31,431 bases of DNA from Minisyncoccota bacterium (lineage in GTDB: Bacteria > Patescibacteriota > Minisyncoccia > UBA6257 > XYB1-36-10), in NCBI GenBank assembly GCA_028709185.1, contig JAQVXM010000001.1:1-31431 (forward strand), read 5' to 3'. The notes beneath the pieces were generated by a model, which saw nothing but the letters and a program-made list of their open reading frames with translations, had not been told where the DNA came from and made no database searches. Below, one piece after another: positions 1 to 6,997 of the stretch. A program made the position numbers and the translations under genes. The number at the start of each line of letters is the position of its first letter. Position 1 is the stretch's first letter.

Positions 1-21
1 TTTCTTTATTTTAAAGGAAAA

Positions 22-420
22 GTGACAGAAGTTATGGCAGACGAAAGAGATTACGAGGCAGGAGGAGTGGCGGCGAGATGGGCGATTCAGATATTTGGAA
101 TAGCGGCGGTTGTTATAATGTTTATTTTTTATACTTATCGAGATATTAATCCTTTTTATGAAGTGGTAGCGGGAACTTTGGCATATTCGGTTTGTTTTCT
201 TTTGATTCTTTATTCGTTGATTTTTCATTATTACGAGAAGGCAAAGTTTTTTAAATGGAAAACTTCTTATATAGTTTTTGCGGTGATTTTAGGAATAGTT
301 GTTTTTCTAGCCGGAGTGAAGTTATTTTCCGGAGAAGACGATTGGATTTGCAGAGGAGGAGAATGGGTGAAACACGGCAATCCGAGTTTTGAAGCGCCAA
401 GTGTTCCATGCGGAAAATAA
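22..420 (+). CDS. Small three-helix membrane protein with WxC...HGNP...C tail
   Basis: 132 residues if it starts at GTG 22. That start has AAAGGA a few bases upstream; ATG 34 (residue 5) is the alternative. Three hydrophobic segments lie at about residues 20-38, 46-68 and 82-101. A short tail follows (about 105-132) with two cysteines (C110, C130) and the pattern WICxxGxWVKHGNPS...PC. I recognise this tail as a recurring ending of membrane proteins in Patescibacteria; its function is not known to me. The stop is only 4 nt before the start of the XRE regulator, so the two are probably one transcript. Membrane proteins paired with small XRE regulators are a recurring bacterial arrangement, sometimes with the regulator controlling the pair. 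That role is inference here. No enzymatic motif was seen. Confidence 0.75.
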   Translation: MTEVMADERDYEAGGVAARWAIQIFGIAAVVIMFIFYTYRDINPFYEVVAGTLAYSVCFLLILYSLIFHYYEKAKFFKWKTSYIVFAVILGIVVFLAGVKLFSGEDDWICRGGEWVKHGNPSFEAPSVPCGK

Positions 421-424
421 AAAT

Positions 425-613
425 ATGAAAAACAGAATAAAGGAACTTAGAGTAAAAAGAGGAATGACGCAGGAGGAATTGGCAGAAAAAGCGGGAGTGA
501 GGAGAGAGACGATTGTTTTTTTAGAGCAGGGGAAATATAATCCGTCGCTTAATTTGGCGCACAGCGTGGCAAAAATCTTAAAAACAAAAATAGACGATTT
601 GTTTTTGTTTTAA
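425..613 (+). CDS. XRE-family small HTH regulator
   Basis: 62 residues that are almost entirely one Cro/C1-type helix-turn-helix: RIKELRVKRGMTQEELAEKA (residues 4-23), then VRRETIVFLEQGKYNPSLNL and a final helix ending IDDLFLF. This matches the short YozG-like regulators (usual length 60-75). ATG 425 is chosen because the domain begins there; an upstream in-frame ATG at 389 would extend it by 12 residues inside the previous gene and looks spurious. It lies 4 nt downstream of the membrane-protein stop, which suggests translational coupling. It likely binds DNA as a dimer; its target is unknown, with autoregulation of its own operon the simplest guess. Confidence 0.88.
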   Translation: MKNRIKELRVKRGMTQEELAEKAGVRRETIVFLEQGKYNPSLNLAHSVAKILKTKIDDLFLF

Positions 614-641
614 AAATAAAAAAGCCCGAGGGAGTCGGGCT
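611..641 (-). terminator. Rho-independent terminator of the small-gene operon
   Basis: Arms AGCCCGA (623-629) and TCGGGCT (635-641) form a 7-bp stem with a 5-nt loop. Read on the minus strand the stem is followed by a T-rich run (complement of 611-622). It overlaps the stop codon of the 640-912 gene. On the plus strand no T-run follows, so it serves the minus-strand operon only. Confidence 0.8.
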
Positions 642-912
642 AAGAGGGGAGAGATTCAAGTTTTTCTAGGATGTCTTTTAAAAGGTCTTTGTCGCGAAGA
701 GCGAGTTTTCTTGAAGATTCAAGCCATTCTTCCGGGGTTATCTCATCAGTTTCTGGGATTGATTCATCGAGAGAAGCTAAAGGATTAGTTTCTATCTTGA
801 CTGGCAGGTTAAGGGAGGAGAAGAGATTATTCGGGTCGATACCGTGATTTTCCTCAAAGCGCTCAAAAAAGTTTTCGTTCATATAGGGTTTCCCTTTGTA
901 AATATCGGGCAT
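640..912 (-). CDS. Small protein of unknown function, PYMNExFFE paralog A
   Basis: 90 residues, acidic, no signal peptide or membrane segment. The start is well supported: on the minus strand AGAAAGGAGAG lies about 8 nt upstream of the ATG. The N-terminus MPDIYKGKPYMNENFFERF matches the neighbouring 63-residue protein at 11 of the first 17 positions (MPxI....PYMNExFFE). The C-terminus (LALRDKDLLKDILEKLESLP) also resembles that neighbour's (LVIRDTPLLREITEELLQKP), while the middle differs in length and sequence. It is the last gene of a three-gene minus-strand operon and runs straight into a terminator. I do not recognise the family and assign no function. Confidence 0.72.
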   Translation of the reverse strand: MPDIYKGKPYMNENFFERFEENHGIDPNNLFSSLNLPVKIETNPLASLDESIPETDEITPEEWLESSRKLALRDKDLLKDILEKLESLPS

Positions 913-947
913 AATAGTTCTCTCCTTTCTGTTTTATTGGACTCCGG

Positions 948-1139
948 TCAAGGTTTTTGGAGCAACTCTTCTGTTATTTCGCGAAGCAGAGGCGTATCTC
1001 TTATAACCAGGGTTTGAAAATTTTCTGAAAATTTTGGTCCAAATGGGCAAGGGTTGGGATTATTTGAAGGATTAGAAGGATTAAGATTTTCAAAAAATTT
1101 TTCATTCATATATGGTTCAGCAGTTAAAATTCCAGGCAT
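948..1139 (-). CDS. Small protein of unknown function, PYMNExFFE paralog B
   Basis: 63 residues. The N-terminus is MPGILTAEPYMNEKFFENL and the C-terminus LVIRDTPLLREITEELLQKP, both shared with the 640-912 protein; the middle is a short Asn/Pro-rich stretch (NPSNPSNNPNPCPFGP). AAAGGA precedes the ATG on the minus strand. The start overlaps the end of the upstream 62-residue gene by 16 nt and the next gene follows after 35 nt, so this is an operon with probable translational coupling. It ends in TGA, one of the few TGA stops in the window. No membrane segment, no enzyme motif. Tandem duplication of a tiny gene is the clearest statement the sequence supports. Confidence 0.68.
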   Translation of the reverse strand: MPGILTAEPYMNEKFFENLNPSNPSNNPNPCPFGPKFSENFQTLVIRDTPLLREITEELLQKP

Positions 1140-1312
1140 AGCAGTTTTCCTTTCTTTTTATTAGATTTAAGAGCGAGAGCTGTTTCTTTCTCTAATTCTT
1201 TCCAAAATTTTCTAACTTTCGGGTCTGAATAGGGGATTTCTTCGGAGAAAATATTCTCAAGACTTTCAGGTTTTTTTAGCTTTAAATCGGAAGTTTTTAA
1301 CTTTCTACTCAT
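1124..1312 (-). CDS. Small lysine-rich protein of unknown function, first gene of the small operon
   Basis: 62 residues, rich in Lys and Glu, predicted soluble and mostly helical (DPKVRKFWKELEKETALALK). GAAAGGA sits about 8 nt before the ATG on the minus strand, matching the other two genes in the operon. A weak echo of the PYMNExFFE motif is visible at IPYSDPKVRKFWKELE, which may indicate distant relationship but could be chance. It overlaps the next gene by 16 nt. No family recognised; a role such as an antitoxin or adaptor would be speculation. Confidence 0.62.
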   Translation of the reverse strand: MSRKLKTSDLKLKKPESLENIFSEEIPYSDPKVRKFWKELEKETALALKSNKKKGKLLCLEF

Positions 1313-1481
1313 GTTGATATTCCTTTCTAGGTTCTGATTAAATAATAAGAGTTTTTTAAAAAAAGAAAAGAAATGTAATCTTTAGACAAGCTTAGGAACT
1401 AATTTTGTAAAATAGGAAAGGCAGTTGTTTTTAAGAAGAAGCGTGGTAGAGTAAAGGAAAATTATAATTAGCTTTAAAAAT

Positions 1482-2246
1482 ATGGAAGGATTACTTTTTT
1501 ATGGAGAGATTGTTTTAGGGATTATTGTTTTCGCGGTGTTATTTTTGAGGCAGATAAATCAGTATGAAAGAGGCGTGAAATTCACGATGGGAAGGTTTAC
1601 TGGAATAAAAAATTCGGGATGGAGAATTGTGGTGCCGATATTCCAATCAATGACAAAAGTGGATATGAGAATAAAAGCAGTGGATGTGCCAGATCAGAAG
1701 GCAATAACCAAAGATAATATATCGGTTGGAGTGAATGCGGTTATTTATTATAAAGTGATGGATGCAGGAAAGGCGATTATAGAAGTGGAAAATTTCCGTT
1801 ATGCCGTTTCGCAGCTGGCGCAGACAACAATGAGAAATGCAGTAGGAGAAGTGGAGCTTGATGAACTTTTAAGTTCAAGAGAAAAAGTTTCAGAGAGAAT
1901 AAGAACGGTAGTGGATATAGCGAGCGATCCATGGGGGATAAAAGTAGATAATGTGGAATTGAAAGATGTATCTTTGCCGGAAAATATGGAAAGAACAATC
2001 GCCAAACAAGCGGAAGCGGAAAGAGAAAAGAGAGCGGTGATTATAAAAGCAGAAGGGGAAGTGGCAGCGGCGGAAAATATGGCAAAAGCAGCAGAAATAC
2101 TTGCATCTTCGGAAGGGGCTTTGCATTTAAGAACTTTACAATCTATAAATGATATAAGTTCGGATCAATCGAATACGGTGGTATTTGCAATTCCACTTGA
2201 AGTATTACGAGCATTTGAAGGATTGAGGAAAAAAAGAGAAGAGTAG
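1482..2246 (+). CDS. Slipin / stomatin-like SPFH (band 7) membrane protein
   Basis: 254 residues. One N-terminal membrane anchor (about 3-22) is followed by the SPFH/band 7 core, recognisable as NQYERGVKFTMGRFTGIKNSGW, then PIFQSMTKVDMRIKAVDVP, ITKDNISVGVNAVIYYKV and FRYAVSQLAQTTMRNAVGE. The coiled helix AEAEREKRAVIIKAEGE (about 177-195) and the hydrophobic assembly tail follow. Bacterial slipins oligomerise at the membrane and are often paired with an NfeD protease-like partner. No NfeD gene is visible next to this one. The start lacks a Shine-Dalgarno sequence; TATAAT at 1463-1468 lies 13 nt upstream, so a very short leader is likely. A terminator follows directly. Confidence 0.93.
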   Translation: MEGLLFYGEIVLGIIVFAVLFLRQINQYERGVKFTMGRFTGIKNSGWRIVVPIFQSMTKVDMRIKAVDVPDQKAITKDNISVGVNAVIYYKVMDAGKAIIEVENFRYAVSQLAQTTMRNAVGEVELDELLSSREKVSERIRTVVDIASDPWGIKVDNVELKDVSLPENMERTIAKQAEAEREKRAVIIKAEGEVAAAENMAKAAEILASSEGALHLRTLQSINDISSDQSNTVVFAIPLEVLRAFEGLRKKREE

Positions 2247-2261
2247 AAATAAGAAAAAAAT

Positions 2262-2287
2262 ACCCTGATATAATCGGGGTTTTTTTT
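2262..2287 (+). terminator. Terminator after the slipin gene
   Basis: Arms ACCCTGA (2262-2268) and TCGGGGT (2274-2280) pair over 7 bp with one G-T wobble and a 5-nt loop. A run of eight T residues (2280-2287) follows. It lies 16 nt past the slipin stop. Confidence 0.85.
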
Positions 2288-2314
2288 ATTTTTATTTGGC
2301 GTTAAAATTAAGAG

Positions 2315-2848
2315 ATGAATATTAAAAAAATTCTAGGGATTATATTAATATTAATAGTAATAGCGTTAATCGGATTTTATTTTTATAACAATGAGAGTGG
2401 AAGTTATAAAAATGAATTGTTTAATAGCGAAATTAATCCTCTAAACGCGGTTTATGAAGTAGAAGGAGGAATTTTTTCCATAAAAGGAGGAGTAGCTGAA
2501 GAAAAGGTCAATTCAATGAGCAGAGACGCAGTGGAAGTAAAAATTTTTGGACAGCCGGTTTTTGGAGATTTAAACCAAGACGGAAATGAAGAAGCGGCAG
2601 TTATAATCAGTTATAAAAACGATAGAGGAGAGGCATTTTATGTGGCGGCGGCAGTAAGAGAAAAAAATGACCAAGAAACAAAAGGAACAAACGCTTTAGT
2701 TTTAGGAGAGGGAGCGATGCCTAAAAATATTTTAATAAAGGAAGGAAAAATACTGGTGAGTTATGAAGTGAAGACAAAAGATTCATCTTTAGTGGAAATA
2801 GAGGGAAGATTTAGGTTGGAAGGAACAGAGCTTAAGCCATCTAATTAA
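2315..2848 (+). CDS. Membrane-anchored protein with EF-hand-like DLNQDG loop, unknown function
   Basis: 177 residues. A single N-terminal hydrophobic segment (about 5-24) anchors an extracytoplasmic domain. Residues 85-93 read DLNQDGNEE, a calcium-binding-like loop as found in FG-GAP, dockerin and related repeats, followed by AAVIISY and AFYVAAAVRE, then TNALVLGEGAMP. I have seen this arrangement in many uncharacterised Patescibacteria proteins; no activity is known. The start has no Shine-Dalgarno sequence. A TAAAAT box at 2303-2308 ends only 6 nt before the ATG, consistent with a leaderless mRNA, though the -35 match is poor. Confidence 0.78.
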   Translation: MNIKKILGIILILIVIALIGFYFYNNESGSYKNELFNSEINPLNAVYEVEGGIFSIKGGVAEEKVNSMSRDAVEVKIFGQPVFGDLNQDGNEEAAVIISYKNDRGEAFYVAAAVREKNDQETKGTNALVLGEGAMPKNILIKEGKILVSYEVKTKDSSLVEIEGRFRLEGTELKPSN

Positions 2849-2867
2849 TCAAAAGAAAATAAAATTC

Positions 2868-2897
2868 TTGCAAAAGAACTTCTTTTTGGGGCATACT
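2868..2897 (+). promoter_or_regulatory. Sigma70-type promoter for the C39-like peptidase gene
   Basis: TTGCAA (2868-2873) and CATACT (2892-2897) with an 18-bp spacer, in the gap between two genes. Predicted start of transcription is about 25-30 nt before ATG 2931. Confidence 0.45.
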
Positions 2898-2930
2898 TAA
2901 AAAGAAGATTGTTTTTGTTTTATTATAAAA

Positions 2931-3440
2931 ATGACCAAAGTAAAAGTACCATTCTTCAAACAAGATACTAATTATTCCTGCGGCCCGGTGGCTTTGCAAA
3001 TGGTCTTTCTTTTTTTTGGAAAGATGAAAAGTGAAAAAGAATTAATAAAAAAACTGAAAACAAGAAAAGATGAAGGAATAAGTCACACAAAAATGAAAGA
3101 GGGAGCAAAAAAATTTGGTTTTAGAGTAGTAATAAAAGAGGATGCAACAATAACAATGATAAAGAATTTTTTAAAAAAGAAAAAGCCGGTAATTGTTAAT
3201 TATATAGAACCGGATTATCAGGAGGGACATTATGCGGTTGTGACCGGAATAAATAGGGGGGTTATTATAATGAATGATCCGTGGCATGGAAAGAATTTTA
3301 AGATGGAGAAGGAAGAATTTGTAAAAAGATGGAGGAGCGAATACGAAAAAAGCAAAAGATGGTTAATGGTTATTTCTAAAAAAAAACGAAAAAATAAATC
3401 AACCGGTATCAGAAAAAATAATCTTAAAGTATTAAATTAA
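2931..3440 (+). CDS. C39-like papain-fold cysteine peptidase
   Basis: 169 residues. The papain-like triad of peptidase C39-type domains is visible: the nucleophile C17 in NYSCGPVALQM, H100 in GHYAVVTG and D116 in NDPW, with Q11 placed for the oxyanion hole (FKQDxxYSCG). Between these lie helices and the segment KPVIVNYIEP. In bacteriocin exporters this fold cleaves double-glycine leaders; here it is stand-alone, with no ABC transporter attached and no signal peptide, so the substrate is unknown. The C-terminus (about 145-169) is strongly basic. The proximity of unknown small ORFs at 640-1312 is not evidence of substrate, since they lack a GG leader. Confidence 0.85.
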   Translation: MTKVKVPFFKQDTNYSCGPVALQMVFLFFGKMKSEKELIKKLKTRKDEGISHTKMKEGAKKFGFRVVIKEDATITMIKNFLKKKKPVIVNYIEPDYQEGHYAVVTGINRGVIIMNDPWHGKNFKMEKEEFVKRWRSEYEKSKRWLMVISKKKRKNKSTGIRKNNLKVLN

Positions 3441-3450
3441 TTGGTTTTTA

Positions 3451-3509
3451 AAACAACGAAAGGTGTATAATAACGACAGAATCTTAAAATAAAAATTCCT
3501 TCGTTGTTT
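3451..3509. repeat. Inverted repeat flanking a TATAAT box upstream of the 3551 gene
   Basis: Left arm AAACAACGAAAGG (3451-3463) and right arm CCTTCGTTGTTT (3498-3509) are complementary except for one bulged A. The 34-nt loop contains a perfect TATAAT (3466-3471), with TTGGTT (3441-3446) 19 bp upstream as a poor -35. It may be an operator around the promoter, or a hairpin formed in a longer transcript. Confidence 0.55.
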
Positions 3510-3550
3510 AAAGTTTTAAAAAGACAAAGGAAAGATAAGGGAGAAAGATA

Positions 3551-4087
3551 ATGAAAGATAAAAGGAAGTTTTTTGGAAAGAATAAAAATATTTTACTGAT
3601 TGGTGGCTCTATAATTATTCCTCCATTTGAAAGTTTTTTTGAAGGAAAGGAAAAAGGGTGTTTTACAAAAAGAAATGGAATAAAAATAAAAAATGGAGTG
3701 GGGGAAAGGTTATGGATAAAAGGGAGATACCCGAAAAAGCCGGAAACTGAAGTTTTAGTTGTTGAGGTTTTAGAATCATTAATGGCTGTTGATTTTGTGA
3801 AATCTGAAAAGAGGGAAGAGTTTTTGAAAAAGAGACCTTTAACTCCTTTTCAAATATCAAATCTTTTGAATTCAAGCAGAACTAGAAATTTAATTCAGAA
3901 AAAAGAGGGAAAAAATTATCTGTTTTTTATTTTTAATCCTGATTTTGATTTGAATAGCGGAAAAGGAGGCCTTTTTGTTTTAAACGTGTATTGGTTTTCT
4001 TCGGAAAATATGTGGATCGGATCTTTAACCGGAGAAAAATCAACAGAAAAAAGAATACCTGGAAGTTTAGTTTTTTTAGGAAATTAA
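3551..4087 (+). CDS. Uncharacterised protein, Patescibacteria-style
   Basis: 178 residues, no signal peptide and no membrane helix. GGGAGA about 8 nt upstream of ATG 3551 supports the start. The N-terminal half is basic (MKDKRKFFGKNKN), and residues about 93-178 form a mixed domain with LTPFQISNLLNSS, LFFIFNPDF, GGLFVLNVYW and a final PGSLVF. The pattern of a C-terminal W(x)IxSL...PGSxVF resembles short unannotated proteins I associate with Parcubacteria, but I cannot name the family. It stands alone, behind its own promoter-like TATAAT and before a strong terminator. Confidence 0.7.
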   Translation: MKDKRKFFGKNKNILLIGGSIIIPPFESFFEGKEKGCFTKRNGIKIKNGVGERLWIKGRYPKKPETEVLVVEVLESLMAVDFVKSEKREEFLKKRPLTPFQISNLLNSSRTRNLIQKKEGKNYLFFIFNPDFDLNSGKGGLFVLNVYWFSSENMWIGSLTGEKSTEKRIPGSLVFLGN

Positions 4088-4105
4088 TAATAGGAACTAT
4101 TTTAT

Positions 4106-4141
4106 TCCTCCGACGCAAAAAGCGCGATCGGAGGATTTTTT
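4106..4141 (+). terminator. Terminator after the 3551-4087 gene
   Basis: Arms TCCTCCGA (4106-4113) and TCGGAGGA (4128-4135) form a perfect 8-bp stem. The loop itself holds a small CGC/GCG helix, and six T residues follow. Confidence 0.88.
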
Positions 4142-4159
4142 ATTAAGTTTTTATCTAGT

Positions 4160-4187
4160 TTGACTTTTTTAAAAATAATGTTATGTT
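4160..4187 (+). promoter_or_regulatory. Sigma70-type promoter for the sigma/anti-sigma pair
   Basis: TTGACT (4160-4165) and TATGTT (4182-4187) with a 16-bp spacer, between a terminator and ATG 4245. The leader would be about 50 nt. Confidence 0.55.
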
Positions 4188-4244
4188 TAAAAGAAAAGTG
4201 TTGGTAAAAAATGGAATTTTAGCTTTATTTTTTTGTATTTATAA

Positions 4245-4814
4245 ATGGAATTAGAAAATAAATTAGAAAAGAGCGACGAACAGCTTGTTTCCCTTATAAA
4301 AGAAGGAGAGGTTGAGTATTTTCGGGAAATTGTCGAAAGATACGAAAAAAAGATATTTTTTTACGTGCGGAGATTTTTAAATAATCAGGACGATGCGAGA
4401 GATTTGACGCAAGATGTTTTTGTAAAAGTTTATAAAAACATACAAAGTTTTGATTCAGAGAAAAGATTTTCTCCGTGGATTTATAGAATTGCTCATAATG
4501 AAGCGGTAAATATTATAAAGAAAAAAATAAGAGAACCTCTTAATTTTTTTGATCCGGAAGTTTTATTTCCACATCCTGTGGCAAATGAAGATCCTCAAAG
4601 TGATGCAGAAAAAAATGAAATAAAAAAAGCACTTGAAGAATGTTTAGAAGATATGGATGAAAAATACAAAGAAGTATTGATTTTAAGATATTTTGAGGAT
4701 ATGGATTATAAAGATATTGCGGAAATTTTAAAAATTCCAGTCGTGACTGTCGGGGTGAGATTAAATCGAGGAAAGGATAAATTAAGAGAAATTTACGAAA
4801 AAAAATTTAAATAA
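4245..4814 (+). CDS. ECF-type RNA polymerase sigma factor (sigma-70 family)
   Basis: 189 residues. Region 2 spans about 25-93: FREIVERYEKKIFFYVRRFL, then DDARDLTQDVFVKVYKNI and FSPWIYRIAHNEAVNIIK. Region 4 spans about 126-180, with the helix-turn-helix DYKDIAEILKIPVVTVGVRL. There is no region 1 or 3, as expected for group 4 (ECF) sigma factors. The start ATG 4245 has no clear Shine-Dalgarno site. The stop is 3 nt before a membrane protein that is a plausible anti-sigma factor. It would redirect RNA polymerase to envelope or stress promoters once released; the signal is unknown. Confidence 0.93.
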   Translation: MELENKLEKSDEQLVSLIKEGEVEYFREIVERYEKKIFFYVRRFLNNQDDARDLTQDVFVKVYKNIQSFDSEKRFSPWIYRIAHNEAVNIIKKKIREPLNFFDPEVLFPHPVANEDPQSDAEKNEIKKALEECLEDMDEKYKEVLILRYFEDMDYKDIAEILKIPVVTVGVRLNRGKDKLREIYEKKFK

Positions 4815-4817
4815 AAA

Positions 4818-5519
4818 ATGGAAAACAAAAAACAAAATAAAATCGCGGACGAAATTATCGAGAAAATAAAAAAAGGAGAGGTAAAAATGTTGCCGAAATC
4901 TTATTTTTTAATGAAGTCGGTTCTTTATGCGGTTGTCTCAATTTTTGCTGTTATTTTCGCTACATTTTTTATAGCTTTAGTTTTTTATGTTTTAAAAATA
5001 AACGGATTTTTAAATTTGTCGCAATTTGGTCTTAAAGGGTTGCGTGATTTTATTTTGTCTTTGCCGGTTCTTCTTTTAGCGGTTGCTATTTTATTTATAG
5101 TGGTGGCAATAATGTTTTTATCGGAGTATCCGGCGACTTACAGGAGACCGCTTATATATTCCGTCGGCAGTTTATTGGTTATTTTCAGTTTGGGACTTTT
5201 ATGCATAACAAAAGCAGTTTCTTTCAGGAGAATGGTTTATAACGAAATAGAGAGCGGAGAGGTGCCGGTTATTTCTGATTTTTATGATTACATAAAAGAA
5301 ACAAATCCGAGAAATGTTTTAAAAGGAAGAGTGGAAAATGTTTACAGCAGCAGCTTTTTAATGGATGTAGGAGACGGGGAGAATGTGAGAGTGGTTTATG
5401 GACCGCAGACATCATTTTATTTTGAAGAGTTGATAAGGAGCGGAGATTATGTAATAGTGCATGGAAGAAGAAATGGAAATTCAATAGGGGCATTTGTAGT
5501 AGAGAAGGTGGAGGAATAA
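4818..5519 (+). CDS. Membrane protein, probable anti-sigma factor, with C-terminal OB-like domain
   Basis: 233 residues. A charged N-terminal helix (IADEIIEKIKKGEVKM, about 9-24) precedes three membrane segments (about 34-58, 79-101 and 111-131). A C-terminal beta-rich domain (about 167-231) runs VLKGRVENVYSSSFLMDV, VRVVYGPQTSF, then GDYVIVHGRRNG, a pattern like the OB-fold domains annotated DUF5666. With the N-terminus inside, that domain would be outside. Adjacency to the ECF sigma gene (3 nt) is the main evidence for an anti-sigma role. It lacks the HxxxCxxC zinc motif of ZAS anti-sigma factors. Confidence 0.78.
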   Translation: MENKKQNKIADEIIEKIKKGEVKMLPKSYFLMKSVLYAVVSIFAVIFATFFIALVFYVLKINGFLNLSQFGLKGLRDFILSLPVLLLAVAILFIVVAIMFLSEYPATYRRPLIYSVGSLLVIFSLGLLCITKAVSFRRMVYNEIESGEVPVISDFYDYIKETNPRNVLKGRVENVYSSSFLMDVGDGENVRVVYGPQTSFYFEELIRSGDYVIVHGRRNGNSIGAFVVEKVEE

Positions 5520-5670
5520 AATATTTTTGAAAAGAAGGTTGATTGGTTTGATATAGAGTTAGAGTTGAATATCAGATTTATTTTTTTAAATAAAAAATAG
5601 TATTTAAAACAAAAAGAGGTTGAGGATGTTTTTTACGTAAAAGAGATATAATATTAAGAAGATAGAAAAA

Positions 5671-6996
5671 ATGAAATTCAACTATTTAGATAAAAAAGAT
5701 AAAAAATTATCCGGAATTATTAAAAAGGAGATAAAACGACAAGAAGAGACACTAGATTTGATTGCTTCAGAAAATTTAGCTCCAAAAGGAGTTTTGGAAG
5801 CTCTTGGATCTCCTTTAGTAAATAAGTATTCAGAAGGATATCCTGGAGTAAGATATTATCCGGGAAATAAGTTTTATGACGAGATAGAAATTTTGGCACA
5901 AGAGAGAGCTCTTAAAGCTTTTCAGTTAAAATTGGAAGAATGGGGGGTAAATGTGCAACCTTATTCAGGATCGCCGGCAAATTTGGCGGTTTATATGGCT
6001 TTAATTCAACCGGGAGATATGATTATGGGGATGAAACTATCTTCGGGAGGACATCTGACTCATGGTCATAAGGCATCAGCAACGGGAAAATTTTTTCAAT
6101 CAGTTCAATATGGAGTGAGAGATGATGGCAGAATAAATTATGATGAAATTTTAAAGTTAGCTATAGAGCATAAGCCAAAAATAATTATAACAGGGGCGAC
6201 AGCTTATCCGAGAGAAATAGATTTTAAAAAATTAGGAGAGATAGCTAAAAAAGTAGGGGCATATCATGTAGCGGATATTTCTCATATTGCGGGCCTTGTG
6301 GCGGCAGGAGAACATTTGTCGCCTTTTCCATATGCAGATGTAGTAACAATGACAACGCAAAAGACTTTAAGAGGACCGAGAGGAGCAGTGATATTTGCGA
6401 GAAAAAAATTGATTAAAACAGATTCTCGAGTAAGTGGGAATGAAAAAAAAGATAGTAAAAGCGAAAAAGGAAAAAAGAATAAAAAAGAAGAAACAATTTT
6501 TGACAGAAAAAACAAAGCGGTATTTCCGGGATTACAGGGAGGACCACATAATAATCAGACGGCGGCGATTGCTTATATGTTTTTAGAAGCAGCTAAACCA
6601 GAGTTTAAAAGAATACAAAAACAAATTATTAAAAATGCAGCTGTTCTGGCGGAAAAATTAAAAGAAAAAGATTTTAATTTGGTAACAGGAGGAACAGATA
6701 ATCATTTAATTCTTATAGATGTGAGAAATTTTGGATTAGACGGATGGGAGGCAGAGCATTTATTAGAAGACATCGGGATAGTGGCAAATAGAAATTCGGT
6801 GCCGGGAGATGATAAACCATTTCATCCATCGGGAATACGGATGGGAACGGCTTTCTTATCCAGTCGGGGAATGAAAGAAAAAGAGATGAAAAAAATAGCG
6901 GATATAATTTTTAGAAGATTAGTTCATAAAGAAGCGGCGGAAAAATTAAAAAAAGAAGTTTTTGTTTTGTGTAAAAATTTTCCATTAGAATACTGA
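5671..6996 (+). CDS. glyA: Serine hydroxymethyltransferase, with lysine-rich insertion
   Basis: 441 residues. This PLP enzyme converts serine and tetrahydrofolate to glycine and 5,10-methylene-THF. Diagnostic segments are LIASENLAP near the N-terminus, EGYPGVRYYPGN, QPYSGSPANLAVY, VADISHIAGL, and the PLP-lysine loop TMTTQKTLRGPRGA with K231. VFPGLQGGPHNN follows. Between the lysine loop and VFPG the usual short linker is replaced by an insertion of roughly 25 residues (about 251-275), very rich in Lys, Glu and Ser. The start ATG 5671 lies 18 nt after a TATAAT (5647-5652) with no good Shine-Dalgarno site. It ends in TGA. It forms a one-carbon cluster with folD downstream, separated by a NUDIX gene. 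Confidence 0.97.
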   Translation: MKFNYLDKKDKKLSGIIKKEIKRQEETLDLIASENLAPKGVLEALGSPLVNKYSEGYPGVRYYPGNKFYDEIEILAQERALKAFQLKLEEWGVNVQPYSGSPANLAVYMALIQPGDMIMGMKLSSGGHLTHGHKASATGKFFQSVQYGVRDDGRINYDEILKLAIEHKPKIIITGATAYPREIDFKKLGEIAKKVGAYHVADISHIAGLVAAGEHLSPFPYADVVTMTTQKTLRGPRGAVIFARKKLIKTDSRVSGNEKKDSKSEKGKKNKKEETIFDRKNKAVFPGLQGGPHNNQTAAIAYMFLEAAKPEFKRIQKQIIKNAAVLAEKLKEKDFNLVTGGTDNHLILIDVRNFGLDGWEAEHLLEDIGIVANRNSVPGDDKPFHPSGIRMGTAFLSSRGMKEKEMKKIADIIFRRLVHKEAAEKLKKEVFVLCKNFPLEY

Positions 6997-6997
6997 T

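Noticed and set aside
5620..5652. TTGAGG and TATAAT upstream of glyA as a promoter
   Set aside because: The spacer is 21 bp, too long for a standard sigma70 promoter; only the -10 is credible.
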